From Planctomycetota bacterium (GTDB taxonomy: Bacteria > Planctomycetota > Phycisphaerae > UBA1845 > UTPLA1), in NCBI GenBank assembly GCA_027295245.1, contig JAPULF010000566.1, positions 1 to 8,635 of the forward strand: 8,635 bases of DNA, given 5' to 3'. Position numbers and translations under genes: made by a program. A model generated the notes under the pieces. It made no database searches. It saw only the letters and a list, made by a program, of their open reading frames with translations, and had not been told where the DNA came from. Within the stretch, counting starts at the first letter, position 1; every line of letters starts with the position of its first letter. Positions 1 through 6,623 of this stretch are shown here, one piece after another.

Positions 1-1533
1 ACCTGCCTTGATCCGACCTGCTCCCAGTGTCAGCGGGGCGGTGATCCGGGCCTCGCCACTGTTGGGACCCACGAAAAAGATGCTGTTCGAGCGGGCGATC
101 AGACCGGACGGGTTTGCAAACGTGGAGACAGCCAACTGCCCGATCGTCTGCAGCAGGCCGTTTGAGAAGGTGCCCGTAATCAGGCCGTCGTCACCGACGT
201 TGAATTCGATCAAGGTGCCGGTCGAGAAACCGTCCTGGAAGCTCATGACCAGCGAAGAACGCGGGACCGCCAAACCGCTCATGGCCGCGAAGTCGAGTTC
301 GAATTGCAGCGGTTCGGTCGCGCCTGAGTTCACGCGATTGATGACCACGCCGTTTGATGGGGCCGTTATGAACTGACCGTTGGCGTCGAACTCGATGGTC
401 CCGGTACCCACATCGAACATCACGTCGGTGTCGTCTTCGGCCTCGGCGTAGAAGCGCCAGGTGCTGGTAGCGGCACGCGTTTCCAGAACCATGGTCAGAC
501 CCACGGAAATCGGAGTTCCGAGCGAGTCGAAGACCAGAAACGAAGTGTGGCCACTCTCGCCATTGGCAGCCTGCGTCTCGCTGAATGAAAATGGAAGCTG
601 AGTGGTACCGTTGCTGAGCAGAGTGCCGATCTGGATGGAAAGACCGTTCTCGGTTCCGACGTTTCCGCGAATCTCCAGCATGCCGGCATTCACGGCGGTG
701 CCGGGGGTACCGGGGACTCCCGCGGCGTTTTGGATTCCGATGACCTCATCCATCCAGGCGAGAAAGTCACCGACGGTGGTGCCGGTCGTTCCGACGACGA
801 ACTGTTCGCTCGGAACGTCGCGCCCGCCCTTCTTGATTCCGTTGATCGTGATCGTATTGCCGGTGGCCAGCAGCGGGGCCCCGCCCGGATTGCGAACCAC
901 CGTCAAATCCGTGGCGGCCGTGATCGGGTTTGCGACGGCGTCGTGAAGGAGCTGCGACTGGAGAATCGTGCCTTGGGTCGCAATTGTCCCGGTGGAATTC
1001 AGCGTGCCATCCAGCTTGGCGTCCGTGGTGGCCCGTGCGGTGGTCAATTCGCCGATCGGAATGTCCAGGTCTACGAGCGCTCCCGGAATCAACTCGAAAT
1101 CGTCATTGATGCCGAAGCCCTGCACCAGAAAACCGTCCTGGTTGATCAGCCGGTTGTCCGCACTGAGCGTAAACGTTCCATCCCTCGTGAAGACCCGCTC
1201 GTTTTCCGGCGAGCGCAACACGAAAAACCCTTTCCCCTCGATCGCCAGGTCGCTCGGAAGGCCCGTGGTCTCGAGGGCGCCCGGCGAAAACGACCGCTGG
1301 ATCGTGCCGATTACCACGCCGAGGCCGACCTGCGACGGATTGGTTCCGCCTTGAGAATCGTTCGGCTTCGTGCCGGAGGTCAATGTCCGGGCGAATTGCG
1401 TTTGGAACAGCGTCCGCGAGCTCTTGAACGCCGTCGTGTTTACGTTAGCGATGTTGTCGCCGATAACGTCGAGTTGAAACTGGCTCGCGTTCAAACCGGA
1501 TAAGCCCGTGAACAGCGCTGAAGTCAAACCCAT
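1..1533 (-). CDS. flgE: Flagellar hook protein FlgE, 3' end outside window
   Basis: FlgE polymerises outside the cell into the hook, the universal joint between rod and filament. I translated this frame by hand: 511 codons without a stop, running off the left edge. Residues 4-34 are the flagellar rod/hook N-terminal helix, ending in the hallmark DNIANVNTTAFK. Residues 95-140 hold the FlgE/F/G core motif (LAIEGKGFFVL, then FTRDGTF). Residues 420-495 hold the FlgE-type C-terminal core (SFQDG, then GTFSNG, GQLAV, FANPSGL). The D0 helix at the C-terminus is missing; the last visible residues (LGAGRIKAG) sit just before the usual GxLExSNVD stretch, so perhaps 40-50 residues are lost. The full protein would be about 550 residues, clearly longer than the roughly 400 of E. 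coli, with the extra mass in residues 150-330. No cysteine is present in the visible part. The ATG at 1533 has GGAG at 1544-1547, a 10-base spacer. It is the next gene after flgD in the operon. Confidence 0.95.
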   Translation of the reverse strand, partial: MGLTSALFTGLSGLNASQFQLDVIGDNIANVNTTAFKSSRTLFQTQFARTLTSGTKPNDSQGGTNPSQVGLGVVIGTIQRSFSPGALETTGLPSDLAIEGKGFFVLRSPENERVFTRDGTFTLSADNRLINQDGFLVQGFGINDDFELIPGALVDLDIPIGELTTARATTDAKLDGTLNSTGTIATQGTILQSQLLHDAVANPITAATDLTVVRNPGGAPLLATGNTITINGIKKGGRDVPSEQFVVGTTGTTVGDFLAWMDEVIGIQNAAGVPGTPGTAVNAGMLEIRGNVGTENGLSIQIGTLLSNGTTQLPFSFSETQAANGESGHTSFLVFDSLGTPISVGLTMVLETRAATSTWRFYAEAEDDTDVMFDVGTGTIEFDANGQFITAPSNGVVINRVNSGATEPLQFELDFAAMSGLAVPRSSLVMSFQDGFSTGTLIEFNVGDDGLITGTFSNGLLQTIGQLAVSTFANPSGLIARSNSIFFVGPNSGEARITAPLTLGAGRIKAG

Positions 1534-1549
1534 CTTACCGTTTCTCCAC

Positions 1550-1585
1550 TGGCGAGTGTTTTTATTCGAACAGCGAGTGGCGAGT
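1550..1585. repeat. Short direct repeat TGGCGAGT in flgD-flgE gap
   Basis: The 72-bp gap between flgD and flgE (1534-1605) carries TGGCGAGT at 1550-1557 and again at 1578-1585, 28 bp start to start. The core GCGAGT occurs a third time at 1573-1578. The stretch between is AT-rich for this window (GTTTTTATTCGAA). It could be a protein-binding site or mere chance; no recognised flagellar promoter consensus is visible here. Confidence 0.35.
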
Positions 1586-1605
1586 CATGTCTTGCGGCCG
1601 GGCGC

Positions 1606-2250
1606 TCACATGCCGACCTTGATGCCCGGTGAAAAGAACGAACTCAAGATCGAGGCCGTCGTGTCGACCCCCTGCGCGAAACTCCGCAGGACGTCTCCGC
1701 CGCCGGACTGGGAAACCCGGGCAGGATCGGATGCCCGCGCGCGGGCCGCACCCGTGTCACCCGCGGCCGCCTCCTCGGGCGGCAACTCGGACTGGATTTG
1801 TTCGAGTATCTCGGGCGGAAGGTTTTCAAGAAGTGTAACCTGGTCCACCTCTTCGGCCGGGATCGAGTTGCCGTCGTGCAACTCGAGGATTGCGCGCCCA
1901 TCGGATTCAAACCGGACGCCGATAACGAGGCCCTGTACCTCGAACTGATCGCCGGACTCGCTCGTGAGCGAGCCGGACACGTAATGACCGATCAGGCCGG
2001 ACGTGGCGCCGAATCGCTGTTCCGCCGCGAGGGCCTGAAGCGTCGCGTTCAGCGTCGTCGATTGCTCGATCTGCCTGATTTGAGACATCTGCGAAAATAA
2101 TTGCTGATTGTCCGCCGGGTTCAAGGGGTCCTGCGACTGCAGCTCGGCGATCAGCAGCTTGAAGAAATCCTCGTTCGTCAGCTCGTTGAATCGCTTTGTC
2201 GTCGGACTCGTGAAAACATTGCCGGCCGTCGTCGCGCCTGCCACTTCCAT
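1606..2250 (-). CDS. flgD: Hook-capping/scaffolding protein FlgD
   Basis: FlgD is exported and sits at the tip of the growing hook, where it caps FlgE assembly and is later discarded. The 214-residue product has the diagnostic FlgD N-terminal region at residues 25-75 (NEDFFKLLIAELQSQDPLNP, then a Met/Gln-rich helix with QIEQS). Residues 85-140 form a short beta-rich segment (GLIGHYVSG, VQGLVIGV, ILELHDG) resembling the core of the FlgD tudor-like domain. I see no sequence suggesting a full FlgD Ig-like domain. Instead a tail of about 75 residues follows, with two LPPE motifs (144-147, 156-159), an Ala/Gly/Ser-rich linker, and a hydrophobic end (SILSSFF). The ATG at 2250 has AAGGGA at 2256-2261, a 5-base spacer. 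The gene lies 72 bp after fliK and 72 bp before flgE. Confidence 0.93.
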   Translation of the reverse strand: MEVAGATTAGNVFTSPTTKRFNELTNEDFFKLLIAELQSQDPLNPADNQQLFSQMSQIRQIEQSTTLNATLQALAAEQRFGATSGLIGHYVSGSLTSESGDQFEVQGLVIGVRFESDGRAILELHDGNSIPAEEVDQVTLLENLPPEILEQIQSELPPEEAAAGDTGAARARASDPARVSQSGGGDVLRSFAQGVDTTASILSSFFSPGIKVGM

Positions 2251-2322
2251 GATCGTCCCTTCAATCCGAGGGTCCGGCCGATGCCGTTCCCGCGCCTCGA
2301 GCGTCCCGTTCCACAGGCCTGC

Positions 2323-4026
2323 TCACGCAACCAGATCTACCGACCGCTCCGCCGTCGGCGTGACCCCGACGCCGATCTCTTCGATCGAACGTCGCGGCTC
2401 CGAAAAAATGTCTCGTTCTTCACGCCCTCCCCGGTGCGAGCCTTCAGGCTCCTCTTCGTTTCGCGTGCCGGAATCCCCGTAGCCGTCGCGCGACTCCTCC
2501 GATGATGTCGAGAACGGATTGTCGCGTTGTTCGCCACCCGTCGGCGCGTGGCCCTCCTGTCGCTGCGGATTGGCGTCGGACGATGCATCCGAACGCACCA
2601 CCACGTCCGTTCGCTCGACACGAATCCCGTGAACCGACAGGGCATCGCGAAGCTCACCCATTCGTGATTCGATCAGCCGTCCGACGTCCGCCCGGTCCAC
2701 TTGTACGTGCAGCTCCATCGCCTGTTGCTGCATGCGGACCTGAATCGTCAGTCGGCCCAACTCCGGCGGGTTCAATTGAAGCGTCGCCCGCGATTGGCCC
2801 GACCCACCGGCCGCGCTCAACAGTCTGATCGGCCCCACCCAATCGTCGGCGTCATTTCCGCCGGCCGACATGACCTGCCCAAGCGTTTCGGCCGAGGTTC
2901 CCGCCGACGATAAGCCTGTGGTGGGCATCGACGGCGCTTCGCCTCCGACCGGTCTCGCAACCGGGATCGGAGTAAAGTCGCGGATATTGCCCGCCGTTTC
3001 GACGCCGCCGTTCAGGAAAAAGCGGCCGAATGCAACGGCTGCGCGATCTCCCGATTCTCCCAGCACGCTTGGCATACTCGTCGGTGCGTTCGCTTCGAGC
3101 GCCGGATCACCGGCTTGTATCGCGGAGTCGCCCACACTGTGCGTATGCGTCCGCAACGGCGTGCCGGCGCGACGGCCCGGTCCGAACCGGTTTGACGGTT
3201 GATCGCCCGTTCGGTCACCGTTCGTTCCGGTCTTGGCGTCCTCGATCGCCTTCGCCAACTTTCGATCAAGAACGGATTCTTCATCACGGCCCGGGTCGAC
3301 GTCGGCCAAAAGGCGATCGGCGTTTGACCGATCCTGCGAAGCTTCGTGGATCGCCGTTGATAGCTTCTCCTGCCGGGCTGGGGATGGAGCTTCCTGATTC
3401 GACCGTAGGGGCGTCACGGACGAGGCACTTTCGTCGTCGCCCGCAGGCGCCTGATTCGTCGTGCCGGGCGTGTTGCGGTTTTCGGCAATCGGACTTGCGA
3501 GTCTGGGCGCAGTCTCGCGTTCGGCGGTCTGGTCGGGGGCAACCGAAGCCATAGATTCCGCGGTCGTCGACACGGTTGCCTCAATCTTGGGCTGCGCGGC
3601 TCCGTCGATGTTCGGTTTGATAGGCGACGTTGGATCCGCGACGGGGTTCGGCGCACCCTTCACATCTGCAATTGTCGGTACCCCTGCATCGGACGCCGCC
3701 GGTGTCGTACCGGCAAGCGCGGTATCCGTGGGAATCCCTCCCGCGTCCGGCCCGATGAAGGGAATCGCGGTCTCGGTCGACGGTACTCCTTCCTTCGACG
3801 CCGGAATGACTACCTGATCGGTGTTGGCGCCGAGCTCGTCCGCGTCTTTAACATCGGACGTCGGCGGCGGTTCATCGAATGGCGTATCCGACGAATCAGC
3901 ATCGGGCTTGGCGGCGCGCAGGTAGGCTTCGAAGTCGCCATTCGGAAGACTCCCCCGATGATCGGCGCGCAACGGGCGATCGAGCCCGGCCGGCCGAAAA
4001 GCCGCTGCCTGCAAAATATAGGCCAC
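2323..4026 (-). CDS. fliK: Flagellar hook-length control protein FliK
   Basis: FliK is an exported molecular ruler: its extended N-terminal part measures the hook, and its C-terminal domain contacts the export gate (FlhB) to switch specificity from hook to filament proteins. The 567-residue product has a long Pro/Ala/Thr/Asp-rich, apparently disordered region over residues 40-390. The conserved FliK C-terminal (Flg_hook) domain is at about 395-480, with the signature LQLNPPELGRLTIQV starting at residue 416 and the following helix DVGRLIESRMGELRDAL. A strongly charged tail of about 87 residues (481-567) follows. Identification rests on that domain plus position between the MotE-like gene and flgD; the rest of FliK is known to diverge quickly. 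The start is GTG at 4026, with AGGGGG at 4035-4040 in front. Only three bases separate it from the upstream stop, so translational coupling is likely. Confidence 0.92.
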   Translation of the reverse strand: MAYILQAAAFRPAGLDRPLRADHRGSLPNGDFEAYLRAAKPDADSSDTPFDEPPPTSDVKDADELGANTDQVVIPASKEGVPSTETAIPFIGPDAGGIPTDTALAGTTPAASDAGVPTIADVKGAPNPVADPTSPIKPNIDGAAQPKIEATVSTTAESMASVAPDQTAERETAPRLASPIAENRNTPGTTNQAPAGDDESASSVTPLRSNQEAPSPARQEKLSTAIHEASQDRSNADRLLADVDPGRDEESVLDRKLAKAIEDAKTGTNGDRTGDQPSNRFGPGRRAGTPLRTHTHSVGDSAIQAGDPALEANAPTSMPSVLGESGDRAAVAFGRFFLNGGVETAGNIRDFTPIPVARPVGGEAPSMPTTGLSSAGTSAETLGQVMSAGGNDADDWVGPIRLLSAAGGSGQSRATLQLNPPELGRLTIQVRMQQQAMELHVQVDRADVGRLIESRMGELRDALSVHGIRVERTDVVVRSDASSDANPQRQEGHAPTGGEQRDNPFSTSSEESRDGYGDSGTRNEEEPEGSHRGGREERDIFSEPRRSIEEIGVGVTPTAERSVDLVA

Positions 4027-4029
4027 GAA

Positions 4030-4686
4030 TCAGGCCCCCTGGTTCGACACCTTGCCTGCAACCAGGGCCTCCGCCTGTGATGCATCGCGTTGCTGTAATT
4101 GTTCCAGAATGCGCCCGATCCACAGGCGCTCCTCGGTCGTCTTACACTGCTCGATGATCTTCTTTGCCTTGCGAACGTCGAGTTCGGACATGAGCTTGAC
4201 GACTTCCGCATCCGGCTTTTCGCGAAAAAGTTCCTTGGCGAGTTTGGGCTTGATACTTCCCATCAACTCGAGTTCCCGCTGCCAGCCGCCGTCGCCGGCC
4301 TTTTGAACTCTGGCCGTGGCCTCTTCTGCGAACCGCTTCCGCAATGAGTCCAGTGCTTCCTTTTCCTTCAAAAAGGCCAACTGTTGCGTCTCCAACTGCT
4401 GCCAGGCGTGTTCGATCTCGCGCTCCCGTCGGTCCAGCTCGGCGTGACGAATCTGGGACGCTTCATTCGAATGAGCGATCCGTTGAACGGCGGTTGCAGC
4501 CCCGGGCTCGCTCGGCTCATCCCCCGCCGGCGCCTCCTCGGCGATCCCGTCGAACAGCAACAACACGGCCGCACGCACGCGTTCCTTCTCCAGCCAACCC
4601 ATCGTCCAACCGTACATGCCGAGTCCGGCCAGCGCAATCATGTTCACCACGGCGACGATCGACATCACCGACAACAGGCGTTTCAC
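4030..4686 (-). CDS. MotE/YlxF-like membrane coiled-coil protein
   Basis: The 218-residue product has one N-terminal membrane segment (about residues 5-30, starting MKRLLSVMSIVAVV). A short acidic linker follows, then a long charged coiled coil (about 75-125). The C-terminal segment (about 140-200: MGSIKPKLAKELF, then VVKLMSELDVRKAKKI) resembles the MgtE N-terminal/FliG-like helical repeat. This architecture, and the slot between fliJ and fliK, match the MotE family: MotE of rhizobia is a periplasmic chaperone for MotC, and ylxF of Bacillus occupies the same locus. Most of the protein should lie outside the cytoplasm, tethered to the inner membrane. The start is GTG at 4686; it shares GTGA with the fliJ stop and has GGAGG at 4697-4701. 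The exact role here is inferred from architecture and neighbours only; no motC is visible in the window. Confidence 0.8.
   Translation of the reverse strand: MKRLLSVMSIVAVVNMIALAGLGMYGWTMGWLEKERVRAAVLLLFDGIAEEAPAGDEPSEPGAATAVQRIAHSNEASQIRHAELDRREREIEHAWQQLETQQLAFLKEKEALDSLRKRFAEEATARVQKAGDGGWQRELELMGSIKPKLAKELFREKPDAEVVKLMSELDVRKAKKIIEQCKTTEERLWIGRILEQLQQRDASQAEALVAGKVSNQGA
4035..4040 (-). promoter_or_regulatory. Ribosome binding site for the GTG start of fliK
   Basis: AGGGGG on the minus strand, 8 bases before the GTG at 4024-4026. It lies inside the last codons of the upstream MotE-like gene and supports the non-ATG start of fliK and coupling of the two genes. Confidence 0.65.
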
Positions 4687-5150
4687 GAATCTATGTCCTC
4701 CGTGTTGATTCGAGCATGCAAGAAGCGTGCCAGATTCAATTCGTCCGACTCCAGCAGCTCACGTTTGCGCTCGTTGGCCAGATAGGCTTCGTATTGCCTC
4801 TCTTTCAATCGATCCAGGGCCTTTGTTTCCTTTCGAGCGTCGGTCAGCACGGCCCGTTCATGCGCAAGAATCGCGCGTTGCTCGGCGATCTTCGCATCGG
4901 TCGCGAGCACTTGCCGTCGAAGACGACCGACCCAATGACGGCCCCATCGCAACACGACGATCTCGGCCTGAGGTCGCGCCAACGCCGTCCGCATGGTCTC
5001 GGTTTGATTGCGGATCTGGTCCTCGAGCACCTGCCGTTCCCGGGCCAACGAGGCAATCTTGCGAAGCCGCGCCGCCACCACCCTCTTTCGCTCGTCCTCC
5101 CGGGCTTTTCGCACTCGCAGCATCGTTTCGAATCGGAATACGTTCGGCAT
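4683..5150 (-). CDS. fliJ: Flagellar export chaperone FliJ
   Basis: FliJ is a small soluble coiled coil of the flagellar type III export ATPase complex. It sits in the FliI hexamer like the stalk of an F-type ATPase and helps deliver chaperones to the gate protein FlhA. From the ATG at 5150 the product is 155 residues, close to the roughly 147 of known FliJ. It begins with the typical MPNVFRFETMLRVRKAREDE pattern (Phe-rich start, then charged helix) and is almost wholly charged helix. The same frame stays open upstream to an ATG at 5231, which would add 27 residues. I reject that start because the family begins at the FxF motif and because GGGTGA sits 5 bases before the ATG at 5150. Sequence identity in this family is low, so the call leans on shape, N-terminal motif and position between fliI and the MotE-like gene. 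Confidence 0.88.
   Translation of the reverse strand: MPNVFRFETMLRVRKAREDERKRVVAARLRKIASLARERQVLEDQIRNQTETMRTALARPQAEIVVLRWGRHWVGRLRRQVLATDAKIAEQRAILAHERAVLTDARKETKALDRLKERQYEAYLANERKRELLESDELNLARFLHARINTEDIDS
4697..4701 (-). promoter_or_regulatory. Ribosome binding site for the GTG start of the MotE-like gene
   Basis: A canonical GGAGG on the minus strand, 10 bases before the GTG at 4684-4686 and inside the end of fliJ. It supports the GTG start that overlaps the fliJ TGA stop. Confidence 0.7.
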
Positions 5151-5155
5151 CGATA

Positions 5156-5161
5156 TCACCC
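5156..5161 (-). promoter_or_regulatory. Ribosome binding site deciding the fliJ start
   Basis: GGGTGA on the minus strand, 5 bases before the ATG at 5148-5150. It matches the 3' part of the GGAGGTGAT anti-16S consensus and favours this start over the in-frame ATG cluster at 5223-5231. Confidence 0.5.
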
Positions 5162-5249
5162 GTTTCTTTCGCACCCCGATCTGAACTATCCTTTCCCGGC
5201 GAGCAGGGTCCCGCACATGCCACATCATCATCGCGGCGGCCCGCAGCCC

Positions 5250-6611
5250 TTACGCATCATCCGAGCGTTGCGATGCTCGTTTTTTCAATCGGTTCGACGC
5301 CTCGTCAATGCGCTTCGATAGATCCATCAACTCACTTCGGGATGACTCGAAATCGACTTCCTCGCGCATTCCCTGTCGCAGGAATTCCTCAATCGCCGGT
5401 CGCATTTCGATCACGAGGTCGAAGTCGGGATTGCTGCCGGGGGCATACGCTCCGATGTTGACCAAATCTTCGATCTCGGCCCAGGTCGACAGCATCCGCC
5501 GGACTTTTTGGGCCGCCTCCATTTGATCCGCGTCAACCACGTCGGGCATCAAGCGGCTGATGCTCTCCAAGACACTGACCGCCGGGTATTGGCCCCGGCT
5601 GGCGATTCGGCGCGACAGCCAGACGTGACCGTCGAGAATCCCCCGCACGGCATCTGCAATCGGATCGTTCGTGTCGTCACCCTCGACGAGCACGGTATAG
5701 AGCCCTGTGATCGATCCTCGGTCGGTCCGGCCGCTTCGTTCGAGAAGCTTCGGGAGCATGGCAAAGACGCTCGGCGGATATCCCTTGGTTGCGGGCGGTT
5801 CGCCGGCCGCGAGTCCGATCTGACGCCCGGCCATGGCCAGACGCGTCACCGAGTCCATCATCAACAGAACGTCCGCGCCCCGGTCCCGGAAGTATTCGGC
5901 AATCGTGGTGGCGACCAGGCCCGCGCGTACGCGCAACAAGGGCGACTGATCCGATGTGCTCGCGACCACGACGGACCGTTTCAGACCGTCCTTCCCCAGT
6001 TCCTTGGAAATGAAATCCCCCACCTCCCTCCCGCGCTCGCCGACCAACGCAATGACGGCCACGTCCGCCGAGGTGTGTCGCGACATCATTCCAAGCAGCA
6101 CGCTCTTTCCCACGCCGGTGCCGGCGAACACACCCAAGCGACCGCCGCGTCCGGGCGTAATCAGGGCGTTGATCGAGCGAATGCCCACGGAGAGCGGTGT
6201 GTCGATCAGCGATCGGCCCACAGCCTTCGGCGCCGACCGGTCCAACGGATAGCGCGTCTCGAACGTGATCGCCGGTCCGCCGTCACACGCGTTGCCCATT
6301 CCGTCGAACACACGCCCGAGCATTCCGGGCCCGACCGCGATCTTTCTCGAATCGGTGATAGACCGCACGGGCTGGCCCTTCGCTAAGCCCCGCGGCTCGG
6401 ACAATGCCATCAAGAGCGTGACGCTGCCGCGAAAACCGATCACCTCCGCCATGACACCGCGACCGGGCGCGCAAATCTCGCAGACCGAACCGACCGGCAG
6501 CGGAAGCCCCGCGGCCTCTACCGTCATACCGGTGACCGAAGCGACCCGGCCCGTCAGTCCAAGACAAGACATGGTCTCGGCGGTTTCGATTTGTTCAGCC
6601 AACGCAGTCAT
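5250..6611 (-). CDS. fliI: Flagellar export ATPase FliI
   Basis: FliI is the cytoplasmic hexameric ATPase of the flagellar type III secretion system, related to F1-ATPase beta. It unfolds and loads export substrates with FliH and FliJ. The 453-residue length is normal for the family. Residues 20-100 are the beta-barrel domain (GRVASVTG, then GSVCEI). The Walker A loop is AGTGVGKS at 163-170, the catalytic-glutamate segment is ALVGERGREVGDF at 188-200 (Glu192), and Walker B is VLLMMDSVTR at 248-257 with Asp253. Typical downstream blocks follow: YPPSVFAMLPKLLERSG (278-294) and GSITGLYTVLVEGDDTNDPI (299-318). The usual FliI motif is AGSGVGKS; the Ser to Thr change is conservative. The C-terminal helices carry charged residues as in other FliI. 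The gene starts 12 bases after fliH, with no strong ribosome binding site, so it is probably coupled to fliH translation. Confidence 0.97.
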   Translation of the reverse strand: MTALAEQIETAETMSCLGLTGRVASVTGMTVEAAGLPLPVGSVCEICAPGRGVMAEVIGFRGSVTLLMALSEPRGLAKGQPVRSITDSRKIAVGPGMLGRVFDGMGNACDGGPAITFETRYPLDRSAPKAVGRSLIDTPLSVGIRSINALITPGRGGRLGVFAGTGVGKSVLLGMMSRHTSADVAVIALVGERGREVGDFISKELGKDGLKRSVVVASTSDQSPLLRVRAGLVATTIAEYFRDRGADVLLMMDSVTRLAMAGRQIGLAAGEPPATKGYPPSVFAMLPKLLERSGRTDRGSITGLYTVLVEGDDTNDPIADAVRGILDGHVWLSRRIASRGQYPAVSVLESISRLMPDVVDADQMEAAQKVRRMLSTWAEIEDLVNIGAYAPGSNPDFDLVIEMRPAIEEFLRQGMREEVDFESSRSELMDLSKRIDEASNRLKKRASQRSDDA

Positions 6612-6623
6612 GCTGTTTGCGGC

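Noticed and set aside
730..1503. Plus-strand ORF of 257 codons in the flgE region
   Set aside because: Antisense to a continuous 511-codon FlgE reading frame with clear hook motifs at both ends.
1579..1595. Possible sigma-54-like GG/GC pair on the plus strand (TGGC ... TTGC)
   Set aside because: Spacing between the GG and GC elements is 13 instead of 10, and it points away from flgE.
2260..2322. Short palindrome around CGGCCG in the fliK-flgD gap
   Set aside because: Only four pairs outside the loop can form; too weak to support a hairpin or terminator.
4344..5321. Plus-strand ORF of 325 codons opposite the MotE-like gene and fliJ
   Set aside because: It lies wholly antisense to supported genes, its Arg/Pro/Ser/His-rich translation resembles no protein family, and such ORFs are expected opposite GC-rich coding DNA.
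5508..6386. Plus-strand ORF of 292 codons opposite fliI
   Set aside because: Antisense to clear FliI motifs; the translation is Arg/His-rich and of no recognisable family.
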